In this document: positions 24,101-33,637 of the stretch, in pieces
Numbering within the stretch: the stretch's first letter is position 1
Layout: each line of letters starts with the position of its first letter
NCBI GenBank assembly: GCA_002205965.3
Contig: NADL03000556.1
Span: forward strand, 62,001-126,000
Direction of reading: 5' to 3'
DNA from: Kappaphycus alvarezii
Lineage: Eukaryota > Rhodophyta > Florideophyceae > Gigartinales > Solieriaceae
Length of the DNA stretch: 64,000 nucleotides
The notes under the pieces: generated by a model
Databases searched by the model: none
The model's input: only the letters and a program-made list of their open reading frames with translations
Told to the model about the DNA's origin: nothing
Position numbers and translations under genes: made by a program

Positions 24101-26481
24101 GAGGAGATGACTGCCGCCTTCGAAACTCTGAAAGAGAAGCTTACTTCCCCGCCAGTGCTAGCCTTCCCGGACTTCGAGTCCCCCTTCATCGTGGATAACG
24201 ACGCTTCTAATGTCGCCGTTGGGGCAGCCCTGGCCCAGAAAAAGGAAGATGGAAAGATTCATCCCGTGCAGAACGCAAGCCGGACGATGAACTCAGCAGA
24301 GCGTAACTAATCAGCATGCGAGAGGGAGGCCCTCGCCGTTATTTTCGCTTTAAGGAAATTCAGAGTGTATCTGTTATCGACAGAGCCCTTCAAGCTCATC
24401 ACCGACCATCAAGCCCTTCGCTCTGCATTCAAGAAAAAAGACATTCAAGGAAGGCTGGCGCGATGGATGGACTTCCTTGCGGAGTATGAATTCATGGTCT
24501 AATACAGGCCAGGTACGGGAAACGGAGCAGCTGATTTCCTTTCGCGTGTAGTACCTGCCGGTTCGTCTCCTGCCTATGGACCTGATGAAGGAGACTTAGT
24601 TGCGGCGCTGGATTCTGCCACTACCGAAGAGAATCCCATAATCGAGCCTTTCCTCCTCGACGTCGCACGTCATTTGCAAGGTTTGAAGATCCGAGTTGAT
24701 AATGAAGAGAAACGTCGTTCGGTCAAGCGTATGGTTAAAATCTTCGTGATGTGGGAAGGAAAGCTTCTTAGACGAACCAGAAACGGGCTAAGATCTGTAC
24801 CGTTTATGAAGGACAGGGTCGCGATATTGAAGACCTTTCACGACGATATCGAACATTGGGATGAGAAGACGACGAAGAAATTTTTTATAGACCGTTATTA
24901 GTGGCCGCAGATGCACCAAGACATTCACAACTACGTGAAAAGTTGTGAGGGGTGCCAAATGACGGGGCCCGTTCCGCCGTACCGTACGACTTTGAATTTC
25001 CCATTGGCGAATATCTTTGAATTATTCGATCGATTTCGCGGGACCTCTGACGGCATCAAACGCCGGAAAGAAGTATCTGCTTATCGCCGTCGAGCATTTG
25101 ACAGGTTGGCCAATCACAGTTGCCACCACAGACTCGTCGGCTTCAACTGTCTCCCAGTTCATCGAGAGTGAATTTATGCACCCTTTTGGTCCCCCGAAGA
25201 TCATTATCAGCGACAACGCCGGGTGCTTCACCGCTGCCGCCGTCGCTGACTTCATGACGAAACATGGAATTACCTGGACCACTGTTCTCGCGTATGCTCC
25301 CATGTCTAATGGTAGAGCCGAAAGGATGGTACGGACCATCAAGATGGCCGTGAAAGAGATGGTTGTCGGCCAAGGTATAGATTGGGAAGAGTGTTTTCCC
25401 TGTGTCTTGTACTGATACCGCCGCCGTCGCCTTTTCGCGGGAGCTTCGCCATTCGAACTGATGTTCGGGGTAGTTCCGCTCATGCGTCCTTCTGACCTCG
25501 TCGCGTTGGTGGACTGAACTTCCGATACACATAGCAAGATGGAACTTCTAGCCTCCTCTGCCCTTCGCGCTCAGGGTCGAGAAGAACAGATGCATAGAAT
25601 GAGTGATTTGACCTCTACAGAACCTCGCATGTTCAATGTGGGGGATTGGGTTCTAGTGGCACATGGACAGGCGTTAAATTCGGCCGCTAAGTGGCCTGCC
25701 TCCGTTCTCGCTATTACGGGCCTTTTCGCGTTTGGAAAGTTGCTCATCCTCGGTACTGGCTCATCTCATACGGGGGTCGCCATTTCCGCCGCGCCATCCA
25801 TGCGAGAAGACTAGTTCCTTTTTTCTTGCGGTCAAGCCACTTGAAGGCCTACGAGCACTTGATTGAGACATGATATCCATCGTTTTCCCTTGATTTCATG
25901 CTTTTTATGTCTTTCTTTTTTGTTTGTTTAGTAATAAGCACCCATATAGAATCTTAATTTGCCTCTCCGAGCGGGAAAACCCGACTTTGGACTCCTCTTC
26001 ACCCTCGAAAAGTATTATCTTCTCACCCCGTGCTCTTCAACTGCTCCATAGGTTCCCAAGCGTGGTTCTGCGCACAGTCGATCTTTGCTCCGATCGCCTT
26101 TCGGCTTTTCCTTAACCGCGGTCTGTTTCGTATGCGCCATCCTACTAATCCACAAGATATTTTGGGACGACGATACCACCGGATTCCTTCGCCTCTACAC
26201 GCTCAGTGGATGGGCCAGTCGTGGAGGCTTTGTCTGTCCTGAATCGACACTGAGCGTCGAGGCGAAGGCGGTGCGCAGGAGAAGATAGACGCTTCTGAGG
26301 ATACAAGGCCTCAAGAGTTGGTGGCTTCGTGCTTGGTTGCGGGCAAGAAGGAAAACGAGTGTGTTGTGGTTCGGGGGTGTGCAGGTGTGAGAGAGGGTGT
26401 GCAAGGGCCGGCCGATCTCTACCCTTAGCTGGCCGAGCGCACTGTATACTGCACCCGGGTTGCAGTTTGAGGACGGGGTGG

Positions 26482-26789
26482 TGTTGATGACAGTGGCTGG
26501 AAGTTGATTTTATTCGTTTCTAGTACTATCTGTGACGATTTTTTAGGGTAACGTACTGTACTTTCTATCTTTTTACCTAGTAGTTTTAATCACTTTTTAA
26601 GGTCGAGTACAGCAGTGTACAGTAAGCACACTACTGTACCGACAAATCTCAGCCACAGACGCTCAGGTGGCTGTTATATAGGTAGCACCCGAGTCGGTTG
26701 TGCAACTCTCACGAGGAGGCGTCGACCTAGCGACCCCCTTCTACTCTTAAGCATACACCTATTGTCTTCTTCCCCTTTCGCTCCCATCA
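26482..26789 (+). repeat. 3' LTR of the Ty3 element
   Basis: Same start, end and TTATATAGG box as the 5' copy. A G-rich tract (GGACGGGGTGG) lies just before it and would serve as the polypurine tract. Confidence 0.9.
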
Positions 26790-27040
26790 CTGGGTATCTC
26801 TTCTCCCAACGATCTACCCTTATCACTCTCCATGCAACTATTACCAGAGGTAGACTTGTGCCTGTACCGATATCTACCCTCGGCGGTCGGTAACCAGATG
26901 CGAGGAACGTGACTTTGAGGACCATTGAAACATAAGGCAAGGTCCAGGCCGTGCTGACTCAAGGGCACGCTGCCGCGGCAGTTACATCCAATGCAGCCTA
27001 TCTGTTAAGTGGCCTTGGGGTTCCCTTTGAAGGTTTCTAA
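26790..27040 (+). repeat. Dispersed peptide repeat, copy A
   Basis: The frame reads RGRLVPVPISTLGG, then ARNVTLRTIET, GKVQAVLTQGHAAAAV and SNAAYLLSGLGVPF, ending in a stop. Matching peptides are found at 33.4 kb and, reversed, at 61 kb. The shared C-terminal end with differing upstream lengths suggests 5'-truncated copies of one retroelement ORF. At least two stop codons interrupt it. It begins exactly where the Ty3 3' LTR ends. Confidence 0.6.
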
Positions 27041-27140
27041 CTACAGTACGTACGTGAACATCCAATGTAACACTGAGATACGAAATTTGATTGGGTTACA
27101 GCCAAAATATCTGTCACAGTAAACGAACCTCCTCATTTCC

Positions 27141-27320
27141 CTTCCACTCTCCACGTTAGAGGGTTGGCACCCGGATGCTCAGGACTTTGCCAACCGGGTT
27201 GCGACTGGCATTGCCGCACGGGCAGCCGATCCGATTGCTGATGTGCAGCAAGCACTGTTCGCTCTTCACGCGGCGAGACTCGTCTAGAATAACGCCAGCT
27301 GTTTGTTGGAAGGGATTTGA
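27141..27320 (+). repeat. Dispersed peptide repeat, related copy D
   Basis: The frame reads LPLSTLEGWHPDAQDFANRV, then an Ala-rich helix, QQALFALHAARLV and NNASCLLEGI before a stop. It shares the GWHPDA core and the N-N/A-CLL end with the other copies but is more diverged, so it may be a sister family. One in-frame TAG interrupts it. Confidence 0.5.
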
Positions 27321-27569
27321 GCGACACCTACGACGCAGCTTGGAGGTTTATACCGAATCTTCCAGAGAACCTCCGTTTTCAGGGTATGTCAGTGGCTACC
27401 TAAGCCTCGTCTGCGATGGCTTTGAGTGCGCATTCAGGATAAGTAATGAGTATATATCATTTTTCTTTTCTTTATCGGGAAAGCTAAGGGGGAAGAGAGG
27501 GGGGTTTCTTTATTGAGATGAATGGATTAGCCTTAACCCATTTGGAATTGCAAATCTGCATGTCATATT

Positions 27570-27800
27570 AAATACCGTACATGTAGCGATGGTCGAATCA
27601 TTGTATGTACAAATCATTGCTGTCGAATGCTAGCACCAGCAACAGTCTCTAGAAGGAACTTTACTTGGACTATCTACCAGAGGTCGATGGGAAGCCAGCC
27701 AGCAGACAAGGAGCGTTAGAAGTTACTGCCAATGCCGATTGTCGCTGTAAAAGAATGCCTCGAACCTTTGAAAATCGTTCTATTGCGCAACAATGGAACG
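27570..27800 (+). repeat. Dispersed repeat, pair member 1 (with 63.75 kb)
   Basis: Blocks shared with the copy at the right end of the window include GATGGTCGAA, CATTGCTGTCGAATGCT, CACCAGCAACAG, GCGTTAGAAGTTACTGCC and AGAATGCCTCGAACC, in the same order and orientation. Identity is roughly 80% outside short gaps. No protein is recognised. Confidence 0.7.
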
Positions 27801-27838
27801 CTAACCCCCTCATTTTGATACCACCCCATTTACCCCCC

Positions 27839-27846
27839 TATATAAG
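27839..27846 (+). promoter_or_regulatory. TATA box candidate for the amine oxidase gene
   Basis: TATATAAG lies about 190 bases before the ATG in C-rich DNA, the only strong TATA-type box in this intergenic interval. Confidence 0.4.
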
Positions 27847-28035
27847 TACTGTAAACTGCCCCATATACCCCGCATTTCTCACTTCAGGAAATGACATTGT
27901 ACTATAGTAATAATGTATGTATAATAAATTACCCCAAAATTTTCTCTGATGTCAGACTTATCCTCAAATCCGAGCCAAGAATGACAGCAGATCATCCACA
28001 TCAAAACCTTCTCTTCTTGGCATCGCCTTGACAAC

Positions 28036-29466
28036 ATGCAATCCATCTTTCATGCAGACGTGGCCATTGTTGGGGCTGGTCTTGCAGGCCTCAGTGCCGC
28101 TGTCCGCCTCCAAGCTCTCGGCGTTCAACCACTCATCTTGGAGGCGCAGTCTCAACCCGGAGGCCGTGTTTCTACACTGCAGTTGTCAACGTCTGAGACA
28201 GTGGAACTGGGCGCGACTTGGTTTCATGGCAACGAGGGCAATGCAGCCTTTGATATCGCCCTCGAGGCAAAGATGCTCAACAAGCCACACAGGCAGGTTG
28301 ATGAGGAAATCTCATACACTAAGCTTGTCCTTTCTAACGATGGGAAGATTGTGAGGAACGGCTCAGTTCGCGCCTTGTCCTCGGATCAGATGATACCAGT
28401 TGCGAATTCGTATGCTGATGCAATTGCGCAACTGGACAACAACCGTCGCTTGGATGTGCCTGATCGCAGTGTACAAGACTATCTTAAAGATAAAGTTGCT
28501 TGGGACCGAATGACAACCACACAGAAATCAATTTTTCGTTGCTGTGAACTGCTAGAGGCCGCTGTCAACGGCTGTAACGGAGGAACAGCGGAACTATCCT
28601 GCATGCGTTGGAATGATTACGTTACGCTGAGCGGTGACAACGTAGAGCCTCCACAAGGGGGCATGACTTCTATTGTCAACACTCTGTTAAGCAAACTTAA
28701 TCGTGATTGCTTGTTGCTCAACACTGAGGTTGAGTCCATCATTTGGAATGGCGAAGGCGACGAATATAAACCGATTATCAGATTGAGAAGTGGCGGTACC
28801 GTCGTGTCAAAATGTGTCATTTGGACGCCAAGTTTAAATGTCACCAAGAGGGCTCACAAAATCGGCCTTTTTCAACCTGGACTGCCGACGGAAAAGGTTA
28901 AGGCATTAAGAGGAAGAGGACAAGGGATTGTTGAAAAGGCCATCGCAGTGCTTGAGAATGACTTGGAGAACGCAATGACTAATTGCGCAATGCCGATCAT
29001 ATGGGATGATGGGCCCTCCAGCAGTAAGCGAGAACAAGCTGCGCATTGGAGTCGGGGGATATATGCGTTAACATACGACAACAGGAAGCAAATAGTATCA
29101 TTTTGGCCTTCTGGAGAATTTGCAGAGAAATTGTGCCTCTTGAGTGAGCATGAAGCACGGGAACAGGTAGAACAAGTCTTGGGGAGATTGTACGAGCAAA
29201 ATGTAAGAATAAGAAAACTGTTCCTGACAAATTGGGGCGGTAATGCATTTGTTCGAGGGAGTTATTCCTTTCCAGTGGTTGGCTGCGACTCGAATGCAAT
29301 GCATATAATTGCATCCCCTTTACCTAGTGCACAGAGGCCCCTACTCTGCTTCGCAGGGGAGGCGACACATGAAAAATATTACTCAACCATGCATGGCGCC
29401 ATCGAGACAGGGTACAGAGAGGCAGAAAGATGTGCTTCCTTTCTGGCAGCTTCAATGAAGATCTAG
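28036..29466 (+). CDS. FAD-dependent amine oxidase, polyamine oxidase type
   Basis: This enzyme family oxidises amines such as spermine, spermidine or their N-acetyl forms, giving an aldehyde, a smaller amine and hydrogen peroxide. The 476-residue protein starts with the dinucleotide-binding GAGLAG motif (residues 13-18) and the LILEAQSQPGGRV segment that contacts the FAD ribose. An ELGATWFHG block follows at about 57-65. Near the C-terminus, FAGEATHEKYYSTMHGAIETG (439-459) is the FAD-binding signature of the monoamine/polyamine oxidase family. Length and motif spacing are normal for polyamine oxidases. There is no signal peptide, so it is probably cytosolic or peroxisomal; the C-terminal SMKI is not a clear peroxisomal signal. 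The gene has no intron and no partner gene. Substrate is inferred from family resemblance; a histone demethylase (LSD1) role is unlikely because the SWIRM and tower domains are missing. Confidence 0.93.
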   Translation: MQSIFHADVAIVGAGLAGLSAAVRLQALGVQPLILEAQSQPGGRVSTLQLSTSETVELGATWFHGNEGNAAFDIALEAKMLNKPHRQVDEEISYTKLVLSNDGKIVRNGSVRALSSDQMIPVANSYADAIAQLDNNRRLDVPDRSVQDYLKDKVAWDRMTTTQKSIFRCCELLEAAVNGCNGGTAELSCMRWNDYVTLSGDNVEPPQGGMTSIVNTLLSKLNRDCLLLNTEVESIIWNGEGDEYKPIIRLRSGGTVVSKCVIWTPSLNVTKRAHKIGLFQPGLPTEKVKALRGRGQGIVEKAIAVLENDLENAMTNCAMPIIWDDGPSSSKREQAAHWSRGIYALTYDNRKQIVSFWPSGEFAEKLCLLSEHEAREQVEQVLGRLYEQNVRIRKLFLTNWGGNAFVRGSYSFPVVGCDSNAMHIIASPLPSAQRPLLCFAGEATHEKYYSTMHGAIETGYREAERCASFLAASMKI

Positions 29467-29492
29467 CGAGGGTAGTGGACATTGTTTGGATG

Positions 29493-29780
29493 TACAGTAC
29501 AGTACAGAATGTACAGTATTTGTCTTGGAGGATTACGATCATTTCTAAAGATTTGCAAACAACCAGCGTAAAATTGTAGCGCAATTTTTAAGTGTTATAC
29601 TATGCAGTAGTGTTGGTACAGTACTGTAAAGTATTACAGTACTGAACAGTCAGAACAGTAGTCTGCACTCTGTACAGTACCGTAGTGCACCTCCTGCTTG
29701 ACGCCCTGGGAGCGCAGTACAGGAGCTCGCGCTACAGTACTGTACGGTAGTTCAATTTACGGTACGGTCAAGTACGGTTA
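29493..29780. repeat. GTACAGTAC-rich palindromic cluster
   Basis: Starting about 25 bases after the amine oxidase stop codon, the sequence is dominated by overlapping TACAGTAC, TACTGTAC and GTACGGT units. The unit is nearly its own reverse complement, so long stretches can fold back. Similar clusters occur near 57.65-57.76 kb and 60.19-60.32 kb. Confidence 0.65.
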
Positions 29781-29863
29781 CCGCAGGCGCTGCCACGACA
29801 CTCGCAGAGTCGCAGAGCGCGAGAAACATCGTCATTACGGCACTCCATGAAGAGAAGAAAAAA

Positions 29864-29923
29864 TTGGGGTGTTTTAATGCTTGAAAAATAGGTTAGCCTA
29901 TGTTCCAAAACGAATCAAATAAT
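29864..29923 (+). repeat. 60-bp dispersed repeat, copy 1
   Basis: Only three mismatches separate it from the copy at 61,241-61,300, far better conservation than its surroundings. It begins TTGGGGTGTTTTAATG. It is a possible transposon end or a small nonautonomous element. Confidence 0.8.
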
Positions 29924-30584
29924 TGGTGCAAGTGGTCGGCATGGGGAAACCAAGAAAACGGAGTTAATCCGGCTCAGTGAAGTAAATTTTCGTCATGACA
30001 TACTGCGACTAGCCGTCCTGCATTCCTAATCAGTGAAGCACCCCAAAATTTCCCCCCTACTGCAACCAAAACGATATCCTCCCCTCCCCGTCGGGATTGA
30101 TATCTAAGGCGCCTTGGGCGACGACGGCAAGGGTTTATTCCGCCGCCTTGCTTCCTTCGCTTCTTCACGTCGCAGTTCCTCCCCTCAACAGGAGCTCCGC
30201 GACTCCGTTATCCGTTTTGCGTTTAGTCTCCTAGAAATGCAGGCGCGACAGGTTTCCACTCGTCGCCCCCATTCGTAGTTAATTTCTGAATACCCTCCGC
30301 ACGATTCTGGGAACATTGTACAACTCATAAAGATTTACCACCAAGGTAAGACTATCCCCGGCGCATTTATGAAGATGGGGTTACCTGGGTTCCGTTAACA
30401 CACGTGTACAGTACATGGGTGAAATTTGGGGTGTTATATTAGGGGGTTTACGCACCCACTTTTCAGAATTAAATATGACTAATTTTGCATTTTGCATTAC
30501 AGTATGTAAGTAATTAGTGAAAATGCTGTCCAACTTGTGACGAAGGATGCTGAAATCCTGCCCGTTAGTGAAGACCCGTGAGAT
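29924..30584. other. No supported gene
   Basis: A GC-rich patch (about 30,040-30,260) gives short minus-strand frames with Arg-rich composition and no motif. A second TTTGGGGTGTTATATT echo of the 60-bp repeat start is at about 30,426. The left end of the Harbinger-like element probably lies in this interval but was not located. Confidence 0.35.
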
Positions 30585-31898
30585 ATGTTTGGCGGCAAAA
30601 TGCACACCTTACCCCTCCAGGCCCATATGCCTAATAAAGCCGGTATCCCCCAGTCTACATCTCAACACAACTCCCAACCACAGTGGTCACAAACGTACTC
30701 CAAGCTACCGGCACTTCCCGTCCCCTCAGCACCCCTATTCATGATAGATCCGACAGTTCAAGCACCGAGTGGTGCCACCGTCATAGCCGATAGTTCCAAC
30801 TCGGTGGCTGCCGCCCCACACATGCTCACACAAGAAAATTTTCCCAACAACCATCTACACCAGCCATTCTCACTCCAACTCCAAACTCAAATGACATATT
30901 TGAGCCCGGGCAAGCCAAAAACCATGTCGAGCTGACTATTGCATGAGCTACACTTACCCCTGTCAAAAAGACACTCCCCAGCGCAGAAAAAGCCATCATT
31001 CAACTATCAAGTCTTCAATCACAGGCACCATCCTTCCGCAAAGTGCCACACCCTAACCCGACTTCAACTACCGATACTGCAGGTCTAGAAACATCTAGAG
31101 AAGCATCTGTTGAAAACAGTAGACAAGGTTCTGATGATGTTGTTGCAGAAGCGATCCCACTTGCCGAAAGTGTTAAGAAAGGAAAAAAGGCCGAGATCAC
31201 CCATTTTCTCCTACCGAGGACCTAGTCCTCGTGCGCGAGGTTGCAGCTGCAAAAGTACATATTGCTTCATACGGGAGTGTGACTAAATGTTTTGAGGAAG
31301 CCGCCGAAAACGCAAAAAAATCCCACTCATGCGGCAGATAATGACTGGAAAGTGCATACAGGATAGATACAAGAGACTTCAGGCTGCTTTCGATAAGTCT
31401 GACAAGTAAGATAAGTTCCGGTCAGGGGTGGGGGGAGAGGTTGGAGAAATGGATGAGCTCCTCATGTTGTGTTGGGAAGCGCGAGAGGATGCAGACGCAA
31501 AAAGTAGCGGAAAAGAGAGCTGCAAAGGAGCTGAACGATGAGAAGGAACGCATAGGTAATGAATTAGCTACCATGGCAACCAGCAGACGAGCATCTGGTA
31601 CAGACGGAGAAAGCGGTATCAATAGCCCTGCGGAGTCTTTCCAAGCTCGTTTAACAAAGACGCGGAGAGTTAGTGGGCCGGTGGGGAAATGAAGCGCTTT
31701 GCATTAAATCTTCGTGATGCAGACTTGGCCAGGATTGAGCTTGGCAAAGAAAAACTTGCGCATGAAAAGGAAAAGCTAACTATGGACGCAATCGAAAGAG
31801 AAAAAGAACTAGAAGTGCGACATGAGGCTTTAAAAGCAAACCAGGAGTTGGAGTTGGCGAAATTTCGTCTTCTTCTTGAAACGTTTGCAAAAAGATAG
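30585..31898 (+). pseudogene. Myb/SANT-like protein of the Harbinger-like element
   Basis: A Pro/Ser/Thr-rich N-terminal part (to about 31,170) is followed by the DNA-binding region, which reads EDLVLVREVAAAKVHIASYG and then CIQDRYKRLQAAFDKSDK. A GEVGEMDELL acidic helix comes next, and then a long basic-acidic coiled coil (about 31,480-31,890) ending in ELELAKFRLLLETF. This layout matches the helper protein of Harbinger transposons, which binds the element ends and brings in the transposase. Pieces lie in more than one forward frame, with frameshifts near 31,205, 31,315 and 31,450 and stops between. The first third is assigned only by position. Confidence 0.65.
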
Positions 31899-31920
31899 CG
31901 TAACAGTAATAATTGACTTT

Positions 31921-33164
31921 CTACACCATACTCTCGTGCATTTGCAAGTATTTGTCCAGTGTTGGGGGCTGGCAGTTGAAGTACCTCGACGTTTGCTGGG
32001 GATATAAGAAGTTGCGTGCACTGTTAAACAGTATCGCTGCAAGGTACAGCGAGCCAACAAGCGATTCAAGTACTTCCATCTTCCGCTTGAAGTCAACAGA
32101 TGTAAAGTACGCTTTGACTTCCTTGTACACCAACTCTACTGTCACCCTTCCTTTTGACATGCCTTTGCTAAAAGCTGAATTGTACGGCTGCAAGTGACTG
32201 CCTTGGAATCGAACCTCTAAAAACCATCTGCGATTGTACCCATAATCTTCGTACAAGCAGTACTTAACGTTGTCAATATCTAAAACGACATGTAGTGTTT
32301 CCTCTAGTTCATTGCGGTACCACATTGTCCAATCATTCCTACGTCCTTCTACAGGGCAATAGGCATGAATTACCATCCCGTCCGGTCCGTTAACTGTCTG
32401 AAACTTTAGATAGTGATTCCTTTTGTGGCCATTGTAGGCGACTAGTTGCAGCATGTGAGACCCGCTTGGCCTTGCGATGCCAATCACAATGCCATCTATA
32501 ATTCACACGCAGTTCGTGAGGCCGTTTAGTTTTGTCCTTATTTTATCTGCGTACATGCAAGCCCTGCGCTGCATAAAGGGAAGTGAGGGACCTACCCTAA
32601 GTAGGTCCCCCTTGATGTTAGTACCCATTCCAGGCCTTCCCAAAAAATTTCTGAGAGATGTAAGAAGTGCTTGCCAAACAAAACTTCGAGGTCCACCCAC
32701 CTAGATGGCGTTGCCAACCTTCGTAGTATAACGCAGCATACTAGAAACTCATCAACAGCGCATCTATTTCTTGATGTAGAGGATTGTGTCGCCAGCCAAT
32801 CAATCATCTTTATCACTTTGCTGATGTCATGTTTCTCGAATCGAAAGAGAGTGAGGCAGTCTCTTTTGCTCAGGGCATTGAAATTGAACGAGAATTTAGA
32901 ATGACTTATCCGGTTACTCCCTTGGAGCATGTTGAAAATGTCCGTCCTCAGCGAATCATACTGTGTTGCAACCGTTATCAACGCTGATGTAGAAGAGGAG
33001 GCTGATTTTATATTGCGGAGGAAACGTCTGGCTATAAGTAGAAGCACGATCTTCCAGTTGCGGAGGCGGCCTATACATTTTTTGTGTGTGAAGTCTCTTA
33101 GGCGACCAGTAGGCATCTTGAATGGTGATGTCGAAGAGATCGAACTGCGTCGGAGTATTACCAC
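31921..33164 (-). pseudogene. Harbinger-like DDE transposase
   Basis: Reading right to left, an N-terminal FNALSKRDCLTLFRFEKHDI block and RRLATPSRWVDLEVLFGK lead to an LSEIFWEGLEWV helix. The catalytic domain follows: IIDGIVIGIARPSG (first Asp), the SGHKR-type block read here as YNGHKRNHYLKFQ, PVEGRRNDWTMW (second Asp), YEDYGYNRRWFLEVRF and VTVELVYKEVKAYF (catalytic Glu). All three acidic residues are still in place. The frame changes near 32,650, and a TGA at 32,503 stands where tryptophan is expected before IIDG. The C-terminal half (189 codons) is uninterrupted. Family DDE_Tnp_4/ISL2EU-Harbinger is the best match from memory. Confidence 0.82.
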
Positions 33165-33300
33165 GAATTACTACTCCAAAGTACAGAGAAAAAAGTTTAC
33201 TGCGCAGTATTCCTGTAGGAGGCATGAGAAAATAAATTCTTCTTTCGCTTGCGAAACTGTAAGCTCAGACATAAGCCAAATTCAATTTCTGAATTTCTTT

Positions 33301-33430
33301 AAGCGCAAACTCTCTACTGTTTAGAGGTATACACCTAGTCATAGAGCCGCGAGAGGGGCTTAACTGCGCCAGACCCGATATTGGCGCAATGGGGCATACA
33401 GACGAAACACAGATGGAACGAACTTTTTGA
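33301..33430. other. Noncoding spacer
   Basis: No coding signal; may contain the right end of the Harbinger-like element. Confidence 0.35.
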
Positions 33431-33637
33431 CATTCCTTTCGTCAATTGCCAATATCCACTCTTGGAGGTTGGCACTCAGATGCATGCGCAGTGCTAAATG
33501 ACGTGGCAAGGAACGTTGTAGTGAGGACAATGGAGACGTACGGAAAGGTTCCGTGGGTTTTGATGTAAAGGAACGATGCAGCAGCCTCCATGTCCAATGC
33601 GGCCTGCTTAAAGGGCGGCCTGGGGGTGCACTTTTAG
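33431..33637 (+). repeat. Dispersed peptide repeat, copy B
   Basis: The frame reads LPISTLGGWHSDACAVLNDV, then ARNVVVRTMETYGKVPWVLM, a stop, and AAASMSNAACLKGGLGVHF before the terminal stop. It is the clearest plus-strand member of the GWHPDA family, with the whole shared peptide in one frame and one internal TAA. Confidence 0.62.

Larger units (their letters stand above)
20851..26789 (+). mobile_element. Ty3/gypsy LTR retrotransposon with both LTRs (fossil)
   Basis: The element is bounded by two similar LTRs of about 310 bases that begin TGTTG and end CATCA. Inside, gag spans about 21,160-22,240 and includes CCHC knuckles near 21,870 and 21,980. A retropepsin-like region lies at about 22,540-22,860, reverse transcriptase at about 23,370-24,060, RNase H at about 24,090-24,560, and integrase at about 24,840-25,540 with a zinc-binding region and catalytic core. 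The C-terminal tail runs to about 25,870. All parts of a Ty3 element are in the usual order, but the copy is broken in roughly eight or more places. The LTRs differ at about 7-8% of positions by eye count, so insertion is old but younger than the other LTR fossils here. The CTAAG and CTGGG flanks are only a weak target-duplication candidate. Confidence 0.92.
30585..33300. mobile_element. Harbinger-like DNA transposon with two convergent genes, broken
   Basis: A Myb/SANT-like DNA-binding protein is encoded on the plus strand and a DDE transposase on the minus strand. Their stop codons lie about 20 bases apart near 31,900. This two-gene plan, a transposase plus a Myb-like partner, is the hallmark of PIF/Harbinger elements. 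Terminal inverted repeats and the TTA/TAA target duplication were not found by eye. Both genes carry frameshifts or stops. Confidence 0.8.

Noticed and set aside
29467-29500. A possible terminator hairpin after the amine oxidase gene
   Set aside because: The fold is part of the GTACAGTAC cluster found all over the window, and eukaryotic genes do not need such a terminator.
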